Part shown: one piece after another, positions 41,817 through 50,548 of the stretch
Layout: the number at the start of each line of letters is the position of its first letter
Numbering within the stretch: position 1 is the first letter of the stretch
Assembly (NCBI RefSeq): GCF_027924405.1
Contig: NZ_AP026978.1
Span: forward strand, 558,001-622,000
Reading direction: 5' to 3'
From: Nocardia sputorum
GTDB taxonomy: Bacteria > Actinomycetota > Actinomycetes > Mycobacteriales > Mycobacteriaceae
Length of the DNA: 64,000 bases
Program-made: the position numbers and the translations under genes
The notes under the pieces: generated by a model
What the model was told of the DNA's origin: nothing
Databases searched by the model: none
The model's input: only the letters and a program-made list of their open reading frames with translations

Positions 41817-42356
41817 TCACGTGCGGTTCGCGGACTCCTCTTGGCGTTTCTCTTCGTGGTAAGACGCGTATTCGCGTACCGCTGCAGCAATGTAGGAGAA
41901 CATGCCGTCATGATCTTCAGGGTCGTAGCCGATCATGCTGTCCATCAGTCGCCACATCACGATTTCGTCTTCGTCGTAGGTGTCGCATTCCACTGCGGGA
42001 TTCACGCCCGGGTAAAAGGAATGCTCTCGCCCGAACCATTCACAATCGAACCATCGCGCGCCCGCGAATCTGATGAAGCACTCGCCGATAAAGCAGATGA
42101 AAGCGTCGGCCATGTCGGCATTCTCCGGAGCCATCGCGGTAGCCATGTCCGGGAACAACTCCGCGACGATAGGGTCCAGCCGCTTCACCTCCGCCGATCC
42201 TTCCGGCCACGGCTTCGAAGGGATGCGGCTTATACCGGCATGGTCCATGAACTTCTGCGCCTGCGCCTTACGGCGGGCAGGGTCGACCCACTTACCCCAT
42301 TCGGTCTGCTCGACGGGTATGCCGAGATCCATGGCCAACTGCTCGTCATTCCCCAC
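41817..42356 (-). CDS. Acidic hypothetical protein, possible immunity partner
   Basis: A 179-residue protein with no family I can name. It is rich in Asp, Glu and aromatic residues (DMADAFICFIGECFIRFAGARWFDCEWFG, ECDTYDEDEIVMWRLMDSMIGYDPEDHDG). It has no membrane segment. The GTG at 42356 is chosen because GAAGGAG lies six bases before it. It is directly upstream of the nuclease-like gene on the same strand. Its acidity and position fit an inhibitor of a nucleic-acid-binding partner, but this is inference only. Confidence 0.6.
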   Translation of the reverse strand: MGNDEQLAMDLGIPVEQTEWGKWVDPARRKAQAQKFMDHAGISRIPSKPWPEGSAEVKRLDPIVAELFPDMATAMAPENADMADAFICFIGECFIRFAGARWFDCEWFGREHSFYPGVNPAVECDTYDEDEIVMWRLMDSMIGYDPEDHDGMFSYIAAAVREYASYHEEKRQEESANRT

Positions 42357-42427
42357 GCTCAGCTCCTTCTCGTCATGGTCCGAACAGGTCAGTGTCGCGC
42401 GTGCACCGGTCACCGGGCAAGGAACCA

Positions 42428-42637
42428 TCATCGTTCCAAGTACAACCTCTCGTTCGGCAACCTGGGCCAGCCCTCGGCATTGTCGGGAAGTATGTGCACC
42501 GCATCGACGTAGTGGCGTTTCCGGTGTTCTTCGATGAACGTCAACGCGGCAGTGAGGCAGGCCGTGCAGTCGAGCCGGATGCCGTGCAGGAACACCGACA
42601 GATGCACATCCGGATCGTTCGGCAGCGGAGAAGTCAT
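42428..42637 (-). CDS. Small conserved-looking protein with a CxxC motif
   Basis: A 69-residue protein: VHLSVFLHGIRLDCTACLTAALTF in the first half and WPRLPNERLYLE at the end. The DCTAC pair is its only metal- or redox-type feature. It starts 16 bases after the stop of the gene upstream, so both are surely co-transcribed. I recall similar pairs in other Nocardia genomes near XRE regulators, but no function is known. Confidence 0.6.
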   Translation of the reverse strand: MTSPLPNDPDVHLSVFLHGIRLDCTACLTAALTFIEEHRKRHYVDAVHILPDNAEGWPRLPNERLYLER

Positions 42638-42653
42638 CGCGTCTCGCCCCCGG

Positions 42654-43115
42654 TCATCGACTACATGGCCCGGCACACGCCCGAATGGCCTCGACCACAA
42701 CCATTCCGGACGGGCGGTACCTATCCCGAGGTGTCTCTATCCAATGCCTGACAGCGCCGGACTCAGCTGTGGGCGATGGCAGTGCCACCGTGCCGCCCTC
42801 CCGGACAATCGACACGTCGAGCCGGAACATCTCCGCGAAAAGCTTTTTGTCGTCCGGAAGATCGGGCCGCACAATATAGGTCCACCTGTTCGAGCGAGGA
42901 TGCGCCACAATCGGCCCTACCGCATCCCTGCGGCGCTGCATGACTTGCCTGACGGCCCGCCCTAACGGAGCGGGCATGGTCAACGCTCCAACGTACGACG
43001 CGCGCATGATGATGCGCCCCAGCTCTGGCGGGTCGATTACAGCGGGCAGATCACACACGCGCCGGTAGAAGTGGCAGCGAGACCGGGGCGTGTCCCCGAA
43101 AGATATGTGTCCCAT
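42654..43115 (-). CDS. Hypothetical protein of an XRE-linked pair
   Basis: A 153-residue protein of unknown role. Features are RASYVGALTMPAPLGRAVRQVMQRRR, GPIVAHPRSNRWTYIVRPDLPDD and a C-terminal SGAVRHWIETPRDRYRPSG. It has no membrane or signal segment. It is the first gene of a minus-strand group and is divergent from the XRE regulator across 198 bases. The ATG at 43115 is the longest likely start with AAGAGG about 10 bases before it; inner ATGs at the MRASYV or MPAPLG points are possible. Confidence 0.58.
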   Translation of the reverse strand: MGHISFGDTPRSRCHFYRRVCDLPAVIDPPELGRIIMRASYVGALTMPAPLGRAVRQVMQRRRDAVGPIVAHPRSNRWTYIVRPDLPDDKKLFAEMFRLDVSIVREGGTVALPSPTAESGAVRHWIETPRDRYRPSGMVVVEAIRACAGPCSR

Positions 43116-43264
43116 CGGTGTCAGACCTCTTGGTCAGGTTGCTCGGCCTTGGTGTGCGCCCGCCGCCGGGGAGCCGATCAAGGCATCGCATCAACCCGGC
43201 GGCGGGGCTCTTCCAGCTTGTCCGCGCTGAGCATGTGACCCCAGGCACACAACTCGCCTCGACG

Positions 43265-43282
43265 TCGTACGCTTCTCGTACG
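43265..43282. promoter_or_regulatory. Repeated TCGTACG operator candidate
   Basis: TCGTACG occurs at 43265-43271 and again at 43276-43282 with four bases between. Each copy holds the palindrome CGTACG, so the pair reads as an inverted repeat CGTACG-N5-CGTACG. It lies about 32 bases before the XRE start in the gap shared with the divergent small-protein genes. Confidence 0.58.
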
Positions 43283-43313
43283 GACCGTTGGAGGCACGGG
43301 CGAGGGGTGGGTA

Positions 43314-44669
43314 TTGATCGTCAGCACATGGACACGAAAAGAAGTCCGAGCGCTACGCGAAGTTGCTTTGCGCATGACACAAGAGGAGTTCGCCGAGAAG
43401 GTCGGATTTCAGACTGCGACTGTGCAGAAGTGGGAACAGAGGACCACAGCCGAGCGTCCGGTCAGAGGGCGGTCGGCCGAAGCGCTCGACACGATCTACA
43501 ACGGCCTCGAACCGGCGCACCGGGAGCGGTTCTGGCATCAGTTGGCAGGTGCATCACCGCAAGCCGGAGGGCATCCTGTTCTTGGCGGGGCAGAAACCAT
43601 CCAGCCCGAACCGGCCAATGCTGGTGACGGTGCGGTCGGTATGCACGTGCGGGAAGTCGAGGACGATGTGAAGCGGCGTGAGTTCAACAAGCTAGCCGCG
43701 GTAGGCGCTGTCGCGGTGCTTATCCCGGACAGCGCGGGCCGAATCGGCATGAGTGATGCCGAACGGCTGTTGGCCGATGTCGATGCGCTCGGTCAGGAGG
43801 ACCAGCGCACAGGCGGTGCGCAACTGGTCGGTTTCGCTGTTGACAAGCTGGCGCACGCCCTGGACCGGCTTCAAACCGGTGTATTCGATTCCGCTACTGG
43901 CAGCGCCTTCACCAAGGCGACCGGAGAACTCGCCGTACTCGCCGGGTGGTTGGCCTATGACGCGGACCGGCACCCGCTTGCGCGCCGGTGCTTTGCTGAT
44001 GCCATGGCTCTCGGCACCGAGGCGAACGACGATAACCTCATCGCACACACTTGCCTGATTGCGGCGAATCAATCCAGCTCCCTTGCTCGCGCCAATCGAG
44101 GAGGAAGCCCCCACAAGGCACTGCAACTCGCTGATCGTGCCCGCACCTTGATGCGCGGTCGGCCACCAGGCCGGATACATGCTCTGATAGCTGTTCGTGA
44201 GGCGCAGGCGTGCGGAATACTCGGTGACAGAATTGCTTTCGGGCGTGCTATCGCGACCGCATGGCGAGAGTTGGATCAGGCCATGCAGTCCGAGCCGCTG
44301 GAAGAAGTTCCGCAATGGCTGCGATTCGTGACCTACTCGGAGGTCGCCGACCACGAGGCTCGCGGCTATGCGGACATCGGCGACCTGCGCCGATCTGTCG
44401 AACTGTACTCGGCTGCGGTCGATCACCCCGCGGCAATGCGTAACGCCACAATCGTCCGCGCATGGTCGGCCGCGACCAGGGCTCGTCTCGGCGATATCAC
44501 CGGTGCGCTCGAGCACGGGTTCCCGGCGTTGTCAGAGCTGTCTGCCATTGCATCGACACGCACATTGCGTCGCCTCGAGCCGGTTCGAACAGCAGTCGAT
44601 CGAGTGCCCGCCGGGGCGGAGTTCCGCGACCTGTACGACTCCCTGGCACAGAAGGCGGTGACCGCATGA
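43314..44669 (+). CDS. XRE-type regulator with TPR-like sensor domain
   Basis: A 451-residue protein. The N-terminal helix-turn-helix is RKEVRALREVALRMTQEEFAEKVGFQTATVQKWEQR. After a linker, KRREFNKLAAVGAVAVL is the short stretch often seen between the XRE and TPR parts of actinobacterial regulators. The C-terminal 280 residues are helical repeats (DADRHPLARRCFADAMALG, GDLRRSVELYSAAVD, GDITGALEHGFPAL). The start is TTG at 43314 with GAGGGG six bases before it. Its stop overlaps the GNAT start by four bases. Probably a ligand- or peptide-responsive regulator of both flanking units. Confidence 0.83.
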   Translation: MIVSTWTRKEVRALREVALRMTQEEFAEKVGFQTATVQKWEQRTTAERPVRGRSAEALDTIYNGLEPAHRERFWHQLAGASPQAGGHPVLGGAETIQPEPANAGDGAVGMHVREVEDDVKRREFNKLAAVGAVAVLIPDSAGRIGMSDAERLLADVDALGQEDQRTGGAQLVGFAVDKLAHALDRLQTGVFDSATGSAFTKATGELAVLAGWLAYDADRHPLARRCFADAMALGTEANDDNLIAHTCLIAANQSSSLARANRGGSPHKALQLADRARTLMRGRPPGRIHALIAVREAQACGILGDRIAFGRAIATAWRELDQAMQSEPLEEVPQWLRFVTYSEVADHEARGYADIGDLRRSVELYSAAVDHPAAMRNATIVRAWSAATRARLGDITGALEHGFPALSELSAIASTRTLRRLEPVRTAVDRVPAGAEFRDLYDSLAQKAVTA

Positions 44670-45238
44670 CCGGCTTGCCGGATGGCCTGAAATTCGAGCA
44701 CTACACCGCTGACGAAGCACGTGCGCGAAGAGAGATTGTCGAGAATGTCTACCGGCGTTCATACGTCGATGCCATCGCCTCGGGAGACCCGTTCGACTCG
44801 CCTTCGGAATTCATGCGCCGGTTCGATTCCTACACCGGTCCTCCTGGCAGCGGATTCGCGTACGTGCTTGCCCGAGCCGACGGTGAACCGGCGGGGCAGA
44901 TCTGGGGATGGCCGTTACCGCCGAACGCGCGATGGTGGACGGGATTGCATCTCGACAGTGGTGACGTCGAAGAGTTCACTGCCGAAGACGGTAGGCGCAC
45001 GTTCGGTCTCAGCGAGATCATGGTGTGCACGGAATATGCCGGGCACGGTATAGCCCGTGCAATGCATGACGAACTGCTCGGTACCAGAGCCGAACAGCGC
45101 GCGACGCTCCTCGTCGAAGCGGATAACGAGCGCGCCTACCAGCGTTACCGGCGTTGGGGCTGGGAAAGGGTCGGATGGCTGCGCCCGTCCTGGCCTGACG
45201 CCCCGCGTTTTGATGTGCTGATCCGCGAGTTGCGCTGA
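44666..45238 (+). CDS. GNAT N-acetyltransferase
   Basis: A 190-residue acetyltransferase. LSEIMVCTEYAGHGIARAMHDELL contains the acetyl-CoA loop of the GNAT fold in a weakened form (the usual RGxGxG reads YAGHGIA), followed by ATLLVEADNERAYQRYRRWGWERVG, the typical beta5-alpha4 end. It is translationally coupled to the XRE gene by an ATGA overlap. The acceptor is unknown; such pairs may modify a regulator or a toxic compound. Confidence 0.85.
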   Translation: MTGLPDGLKFEHYTADEARARREIVENVYRRSYVDAIASGDPFDSPSEFMRRFDSYTGPPGSGFAYVLARADGEPAGQIWGWPLPPNARWWTGLHLDSGDVEEFTAEDGRRTFGLSEIMVCTEYAGHGIARAMHDELLGTRAEQRATLLVEADNERAYQRYRRWGWERVGWLRPSWPDAPRFDVLIRELR

Positions 45239-45260
45239 GCACAACGACGAAAGATCCGGC

Positions 45261-45791
45261 TCAGTGCGTCGGCGGCGCGATCTGCCAGTGCTCCTGCAAC
45301 GCCCCCGCGATCTGCGGCAGCACGGTCACGGGAATCCGCTTGCGCCGCAAGATCGCCCGGATCTCCGTCACCTGATCGCGTTTACGCAGGTCGTAAGCGC
45401 CCGCGACCGGACGGACCACCGGCGGGATGGACAACAGGACCAGCTCGCCGTGCGGTTCGTCGCCGCCGGACAGGTCCAGCGCCAGCGACCAGCGGGCGCG
45501 CTCGTCGAGGGTGAACCGCCCGGCCACCACCCGGTCCCACGGAATGCTGGACACCGTCCACGGCTTGCGCCGGTAGATGGCGTGATCGGTGAGTACGACG
45601 GCGTCCCTGGTGAACAGCGCGGCCAGCACCGCGATGCCGACGACGGCGCCGGCCAGCAGGCCGGTGACCACCCGATTCACGCCGAACGCGGCGACGAACG
45701 AGCCGCAGATGGCGACGGTCGCCACGATGCCGAGCACGCTGTAGAGGGCTGCGCGCTGCGTCGGGACGACACCTGCCCGCACCGTTGTCAT
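45261..45791 (-). CDS. PH-like membrane protein
   Basis: A 176-residue protein with two hydrophobic segments near the start (LYSVLGIVATVAICGSFVA and LLAGAVVGIAVLAAL) and then a beta-rich cytoplasmic part of the kind called bacterial PH-like (DHAIYRRKPWTVSSIPWDRV). Role unknown, common in actinobacteria. The start at 45791 (MTTVRAG) has AGGTG close by; an upstream ATG at 45815 is an alternative. Confidence 0.7.
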   Translation of the reverse strand: MTTVRAGVVPTQRAALYSVLGIVATVAICGSFVAAFGVNRVVTGLLAGAVVGIAVLAALFTRDAVVLTDHAIYRRKPWTVSSIPWDRVVAGRFTLDERARWSLALDLSGGDEPHGELVLLSIPPVVRPVAGAYDLRKRDQVTEIRAILRRKRIPVTVLPQIAGALQEHWQIAPPTH

Positions 45792-45882
45792 CTCACCTGC
45801 CTGTCCGTGCCGCATTTCCGGCTCACGCTACCGCCTCCACGCACCACCGCGCACCTGGCCGTTTCCCAGATGTGATCGGCGA

Positions 45883-46683
45883 TCACAGGGTGAGCGGGAC
45901 CGCCGCCTCGGCGGTGTACACCAGGAATGTCAGACTCTGCTGGAAGTACAGCTGCACCGACGTGCTGTCGTGCGACAGGTAGCCGATGGACAGGTCCTGG
46001 CCGATGCGCAGATCGAAATCCCCGCCGCGGGTGGTGAGCACGATCGCGCCGTCGATGGCGGGCGCCCAGATGATCTCCCCTTCCGGGATCAGGCGCTCGA
46101 TGTGCGTGCGGATCATGTGCCCGTGGTCGGAGGTCTCGCTGACCGCCGTGTACAGGTCGGCGCTGAGCAGCACCGAGTACGGTCCGTCGACGCCGGCCAG
46201 CCGCAGGGCGCTCAACGCCTGCGCGATCGCCTCGGGCACCAGCCGGGTGTCGCTGGGCAGCGTGATCGGCTCGTTGGACGAGGCGGCCCGGATGCCGGTG
46301 ATGTGCGCGGCCGGGTACCCCTCGAAGATCGCCCGGTCCTCGGCGAACGCGATCTTCTTCGCGGCGTCCTTCACCGGGTCCAGGTCGGTGTCCTGCGCGC
46401 CGCGCTCCACGTTGTCGAGTTCCTCGCGGGAGAGCGTGAACGGCACACGCAGTTCGACCAGCGGCGCGACCACCCGCTGACGAGCGAACACTCCGGCGTC
46501 GGGCGAGTCGATCGGTGTGGTGCGCCCCGTGCCCACGGCGGAGTAGTCGATGCCGTGCGGCCCGGACAGGTCGACGACGCGACGGCCCGCGATGTGCCGC
46601 TTGAACGTGCGCGTCGCCTCCTCCTCGATGGCCGCCCACGCCTCGGCGGTGATCGGCGCGAGTTCGCGATGGAGGTTGTTCAT
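45883..46683 (-). CDS. enc: Type 1 encapsulin shell protein
   Basis: A 266-residue shell protein of the linocin M18/encapsulin family with the HK97 fold, which self-assembles into a hollow nanocompartment. MNNLHRELAPITAEAWAAIEEEATRTFKRHIAGRRVVD is the N-terminal part that holds cargo peptides on the inner face. PHGIDYSAVGTGR, AEDRAIFEGY and IGYLSHDSTSVQLYFQQSLTF are family blocks. Its ATG overlaps the stop of the DyP gene by four bases, the classic cargo-shell arrangement. Confidence 0.96.
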   Translation of the reverse strand: MNNLHRELAPITAEAWAAIEEEATRTFKRHIAGRRVVDLSGPHGIDYSAVGTGRTTPIDSPDAGVFARQRVVAPLVELRVPFTLSREELDNVERGAQDTDLDPVKDAAKKIAFAEDRAIFEGYPAAHITGIRAASSNEPITLPSDTRLVPEAIAQALSALRLAGVDGPYSVLLSADLYTAVSETSDHGHMIRTHIERLIPEGEIIWAPAIDGAIVLTTRGGDFDLRIGQDLSIGYLSHDSTSVQLYFQQSLTFLVYTAEAAVPLTL

Positions 46684-47738
46684 GACCGGATGCTCCTTTT
46701 CAACGAGCCGATACCGAGGGCGCCGTCGCCGGAGGGCGCGGCGGTGCCGGGCGGACTTGCGGGACCGGCGCCGTCGGTGTCCACGGACACCGCGACGTCC
46801 GCCGTCTCCCACGGTGCGGGCGGCAGGTCATCGAGGAAATCGACGGTGGGTGCGAAGAACGACGTGCCGGTGTGTGCGACGGAGAAGTCCAGAATGCGGT
46901 CGTAGGCGGCCTCTCCGGTGCCGAGGAACATGCGGGTGAGCATGCGTTCGGTGACGGTCGGCGTGGCCGCGTAGGCGATGTAGTAGGTGCCGAACACGCC
47001 GTCGCGCACGCTGCCGAAGGGCATGTTGCCGCGCAGGATCTGGCGTTCGGTGCCGTCCGGATCGATCAGCGTGTTCACCTCGACGTGCGAGTCGGCGGGC
47101 TTGACCTCGTCGGGGAGCTCGAAGTCGTCCAGTTTGGTGCGGCCGATCACGCGCTCCTGCTCCTCGACCGACAGCGCCCGCCAGTCCGCCAGCGGATGGG
47201 TGTACTTCTGCACGATCACGTAGCTGCCGCCGGTGAACTCCGGATCCTCGTCGCCCACCAGCGCGGCCGCCGCGGCCGCGCGGCCCTCCGGGTTCTCGGT
47301 GCCGTCCACGAAACCGAGCAGGTCGCGCTGCTCGAAATAGCGGAAGCCGACGGTCTCGTCCACGATCGTCCCCGCGCCCGCCAGCCGGTCGGCGATGGCC
47401 ATGGCCAGTTCGAAGCAGGCGTCCTGGACTTCGGACTTGATGTGGAACAGCAGGTCGCCCGGTGTCGCGGGCGCGGTGTGGCGGGCGCCGACGTACCCGG
47501 GGAACGGATGCAGCTCAGCGGGTTTCGGCCCCGCGAAGAGACGGTCCCAGGCGTCGGAGCCGATCGAGGCGACGCAGGTCAGGTTCGCGCCGGGCAGCCG
47601 GAAGCCCACCGATCGGCGCAAGCCGGTGATGTCGGCGAGCAGGTCGCGGACCGTCGCTTCGCCGCCCTCGTCGATCGTGGCGACCAAGAAGATCGCCGAC
47701 GGCGTGAGCGGTTCGAGGATCGGCTGCGGCTCACCCAT
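46680..47738 (-). CDS. dyp: DyP-type heme peroxidase with encapsulin cargo peptide
   Basis: A 352-residue dye-decolourising peroxidase. GFVDGTENPEG holds the catalytic Asp in the GxxDG motif. DSHVEVN holds the likely heme-binding His, and ILRGNMPFG the nearby Arg. The C-terminal tail is a Pro/Gly-rich linker followed by DGALGIGSLKRS, which is the cargo-loading peptide for type 1 encapsulins (consensus DGSLGIGSLKGS), with three extra residues after it. It should be packed inside the shell encoded by the next gene. AGGGTG lies six bases before the ATG at 47738. Confidence 0.96.
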   Translation of the reverse strand: MGEPQPILEPLTPSAIFLVATIDEGGEATVRDLLADITGLRRSVGFRLPGANLTCVASIGSDAWDRLFAGPKPAELHPFPGYVGARHTAPATPGDLLFHIKSEVQDACFELAMAIADRLAGAGTIVDETVGFRYFEQRDLLGFVDGTENPEGRAAAAAALVGDEDPEFTGGSYVIVQKYTHPLADWRALSVEEQERVIGRTKLDDFELPDEVKPADSHVEVNTLIDPDGTERQILRGNMPFGSVRDGVFGTYYIAYAATPTVTERMLTRMFLGTGEAAYDRILDFSVAHTGTSFFAPTVDFLDDLPPAPWETADVAVSVDTDGAGPASPPGTAAPSGDGALGIGSLKRSIRS

Positions 47739-47795
47739 GATCGACACCCTAATGCCCGGCCGCTCCGGCCGCGGCGCGGACCCGCACGGCGGCGG

Positions 47796-48122
47796 CTACA
47801 TCGCCACGGTCAGCAGGAACGCGACGTCGTCGATGGCCTTGACGCTGTGGCGCGCCTTGGGTACCACGATCAGGTCGCCTTCCGAGCCTTTCCATTCGTT
47901 GGCGCCGCTGAGCAGGACCAGTGTGCCGCTGAGCACCTGCAAGGTGGCCTCACCGGTGTTGTCGTGCTCGGCGAGGCTGTGCCCGGCCCGCAGGCCGACC
48001 ACCGTCTGCCGCAGCGTATGCGTGTGGCCGCCATAGATTGTCTGGGAACTGCGTCCGCTCGTGGCGAGGGTCGCCAGCTTCAGTTGCTGGCGCGCTACCG
48101 CAGTCAGCGATTTCTTTTCCAT
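47796..48122 (-). CDS. Small cupin protein
   Basis: A 108-residue single-domain cupin: GLRAGHSLAEHDNTGEATLQVLSGTLVLL is cupin motif 1 with one His and the Glu, and GDLIVVPKARHSVKAIDD is motif 2 with the last His. Metal binding is likely. It lies upstream of the DyP gene on the same strand with a 57-base gap and may be part of the same message. AAAGG lies before the ATG. Confidence 0.83.
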   Translation of the reverse strand: MEKKSLTAVARQQLKLATLATSGRSSQTIYGGHTHTLRQTVVGLRAGHSLAEHDNTGEATLQVLSGTLVLLSGANEWKGSEGDLIVVPKARHSVKAIDDVAFLLTVAM

Positions 48123-48308
48123 GGACCGCCTTTCGCAGATCACCACAGCCGATGCCGGGCTGGTAGCAACGGCTCGAGGCGTTCGGCCGGACGCGGGCCC
48201 GACCGCCGCATATCGAGGAGTATGCCCGAGTCGGCTGCGGTCCGGGCGGGGTTTCACCGGCCCGCGCGTCGGGGCGGCGTTCCGCCGTCTGCGCGGCGTG
48301 GCGTTCCG

Positions 48309-48815
48309 CTAGGCAGTCGGCTGCCGGGTGTAGTGCCGGACGCGGAAGCGCAGACCGGTGGCCGAGGTGCGCCAGGGCTCCGGGTCGTCGGGCCGCCACT
48401 CCGGTCCGATCGACGGCGCGAAGGCGTCGCCCTCGACCGTGGTATCGATCTCGGTGACGCGCAGGTCGGTCGCGAACTCCAGCGCGGCGCGATAGATCTC
48501 GCCGCCCCCGGCGACCCAGACCGCGTCCGGAGCGCAACGGGCCAGCGCCTCCGGCACCGAGGACGCGCGCTCGGCGCCATCGGCCGACCAGTCGGGCTGC
48601 CTGGTCACCACGATGTTGCGCCGCCCGGCCAGCGGCCGGAACCGCGGCGGCAGCGAATCCCAGGTCCGTCGTCCCATGATCACGGGATGTCCCCAGGTGA
48701 CATCCTTGAACTGCGCCATGTCCTCGGGCAGCCGCCAGGGGATGGTGTTGCGGTACCCGATCACCCCGTCGAGGGTCTGCGCCCAGATCAGCCCGATCGT
48801 GCGGCCTTCGTTCAC
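48309..48815 (-). CDS. folA: Dihydrofolate reductase
   Basis: A 168-residue enzyme that reduces dihydrofolate to tetrahydrofolate with [34 protein letters not shown] carries the catalytic Asp. [15 protein letters not shown] and [15 protein letters not shown] are NADPH-site motifs. The start is GTG, overlapping the stop of thyA by four bases (GTGA), so reduced folate use and renewal are made together. The length fits the family. Confidence 0.95.
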   Translation of the reverse strand: MNEGRTIGLIWAQTLDGVIGYRNTIPWRLPEDMAQFKDVTWGHPVIMGRRTWDSLPPRFRPLAGRRNIVVTRQPDWSADGAERASSVPEALARCAPDAVWVAGGGEIYRAALEFATDLRVTEIDTTVEGDAFAPSIGPEWRPDDPEPWRTSATGLRFRVRHYTRQPTA

Positions 48816-49639
48816 ACCGCCACCGGGGCCTTGATGGCCGGATGGTGCCGGTAGCCGACTATTTCCACGTCCTCGTAGCGGTAGTCGAACAGCGTCGGTG
48901 CGGGATGCAGCCGCAGCGTGGGGAACGGGTAGGGATCGCGCCGGAGTTGCTCGGTGACCTGATCGAGATGGTTGTCGTAGATGTGGCAGTCGCCGCCGGT
49001 CCAGATGAAGTCACCCGGCAGCAGCTCGGTCTGCTGGGCGACCAGGTGCGTCAGCAGGGCGTAGCTGGCGATGTTGAACGGCACGCCCAGGAACAGGTCC
49101 GCGCTGCGCTGGTAGAGCTGGCAGGACAGTTTGCCGTCGGCCACGTAGAACTGGAAGAACGCGTGGCAGGGCGCCAGCGCCATCTTGTCCAGCTCGGCGA
49201 CGTTCCACGCGGAGACGATGATGCGCCGGGAATCCGGGTCGGTGCGCAGGGTTTGCAGCACCTGGGAGATCTGATCGATGTGGGTGCCGTCCGGCGTGGG
49301 CCACGACCGCCACTGCACGCCGTAGACCGGGCCGAGCTCGCCGTCGGCGTCGGCCCACTCGTCCCAGATGGAGACGCCGTGCTCGCGCAGCCAGCCGATG
49401 TTGGAGTCGCCGCGCAGGAACCACAGCAGCTCGTAGACGATCGACTTCAGATGCACTTTCTTCGTGGTGATCAGCGGAAACCCGGCCGACAGGTCGTAGC
49501 GCAACTGGTGGCCGAAGATGCTGCGCGTCCCGGTGCCGGTGCGATCGGCTTTCTTCGTGCCGGATGCCAGCACCAGCCGGAGCAAGTCCTCGTACTGCGT
49601 ATCGGGAGCCGATGCCGGATCGAGCGCGTCATGAGCCAC
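48812..49639 (-). CDS. thyA: Thymidylate synthase
   Basis: A 275-residue enzyme that methylates dUMP to dTMP with methylene-tetrahydrofolate. [30 protein letters not shown], the catalytic Cys in [10 protein letters not shown] and [17 protein letters not shown] are all intact. It is followed directly by folA, which regenerates the folate it uses. The GTG at 49639 has no ribosome site, but TAGAGT on the minus strand at 49653-49648 sits eight bases away, suggesting a leaderless message. Confidence 0.96.
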   Translation of the reverse strand: MAHDALDPASAPDTQYEDLLRLVLASGTKKADRTGTGTRSIFGHQLRYDLSAGFPLITTKKVHLKSIVYELLWFLRGDSNIGWLREHGVSIWDEWADADGELGPVYGVQWRSWPTPDGTHIDQISQVLQTLRTDPDSRRIIVSAWNVAELDKMALAPCHAFFQFYVADGKLSCQLYQRSADLFLGVPFNIASYALLTHLVAQQTELLPGDFIWTGGDCHIYDNHLDQVTEQLRRDPYPFPTLRLHPAPTLFDYRYEDVEIVGYRHHPAIKAPVAV

Positions 49640-49747
49640 GTCTGGCAACTCTAGTCGTCGTTCACCCGCGCTCGGTGAGCCGATCGGGCGCGTCCCGGTC
49701 GCCGCCTGGCCGCTGTGGTCGTGCGCGGGCCTGGCAAGCTCGAGCCC

Positions 49748-50491
49748 ATGCGCAAGCTCTATGTGATCGGCATCGGCGCCGGTGATCCCGACCAGGTCAC
49801 CGTGCAGGCGGTGAAGGCCATGCGTCAGGTCGAGACGTTCTTCGTCATCGGCAAGGGCGAGGCGAAACGGGAGCTGGTGGACGTGCGCACGGCGATCCTG
49901 GAGGCGCATCTGGACCGGCCGTACCGGATCGTCCCGATCGTCGATCCGCCCCGGGACCGGACGCCCGCCGACTACCTGGACGTGGTCGACGACTGGCACG
50001 ATCGCCGCTCGGCGCTGCTGGAATCGGCGTTCGCCGCGGCCGACGGCGTCGGCGGCATCCTGGTCTGGGGTGATCCCGCGCTGTACGACAGCACGCTGCG
50101 GATGATCGAGCGGGTGCTCGGGCGCGGCGTGGTGAGTTTCGAGTACGAGGTCGTCCCCGGTATCACCAGCGCGCAGGCCCTGGCCGCGCGGCATCGCGTG
50201 GTATTGCACGGCATCGGCGAGCCGGTGCGCATCACCACCGGCCGCCGCCTGCGCGAGGAGGGCCTCGGCGCGGAGAGCACGCTGGTGATGCTGGACGGCG
50301 ACTGCTCGTTCACCGCGATCCCGGAGGAGGACGTGCACATCTGGTGGGGCGCCTACCTCGGCATGCCGGACGAGACGCTGATCGAGGGACCGCTGCCCGC
50401 GGTGCGGGAGGAGATCGTGCGCCGCCGCGCCGAGCTGCGCGACCGCAAGGGCTGGATCATGGACATCTACCTGCTGCGCCGCGGCGCGTGA
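49748..50491 (+). CDS. cobF: Precorrin-6A synthase (deacetylating)
   Basis: A 247-residue methyltransferase of the aerobic cobalamin pathway. It methylates C-1 of the corrin ring using S-adenosylmethionine and removes the acetyl group. [21 protein letters not shown] is the SAM loop, followed by [31 protein letters not shown] and [16 protein letters not shown]. No other cob gene is in the window. The ATG at 49748 is chosen because the homologous start [10 protein letters not shown] lies there. Confidence 0.92.
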   Translation: MRKLYVIGIGAGDPDQVTVQAVKAMRQVETFFVIGKGEAKRELVDVRTAILEAHLDRPYRIVPIVDPPRDRTPADYLDVVDDWHDRRSALLESAFAAADGVGGILVWGDPALYDSTLRMIERVLGRGVVSFEYEVVPGITSAQALAARHRVVLHGIGEPVRITTGRRLREEGLGAESTLVMLDGDCSFTAIPEEDVHIWWGAYLGMPDETLIEGPLPAVREEIVRRRAELRDRKGWIMDIYLLRRGA

Positions 50492-50535
50492 GCCGTTCGC
50501 CGCGCGCGAACCGGCCGGTTGTCGGGGGCGCTGGG

Positions 50536-50541
50536 TAGTCT
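50536..50541 (+). promoter_or_regulatory. -10 box of a leaderless glycosylase gene
   Basis: TAGTCT lies seven bases before the GTG start of the Fpg/Nei gene and no ribosome site is present. The spacing puts transcription start at or next to the start codon. Confidence 0.5.
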
Positions 50542-50548
50542 GGACCGC

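Noticed and set aside
42654..43115. Restriction or DNA-modification enzyme in the accessory block
   Set aside because: Considered because of the nearby nuclease-like protein, but no methyltransferase or helicase motif is visible.
48123..48308. Small gene or hairpin in the gap before folA
   Set aside because: Several GC-rich partial repeats occur, but no frame with a good start and no stem that stands out from the background.
46872..48854. Plus-strand open frame of 660 codons opposite DyP, cupin and folA
   Set aside because: It crosses three well-supported minus-strand genes and shows no family motif.
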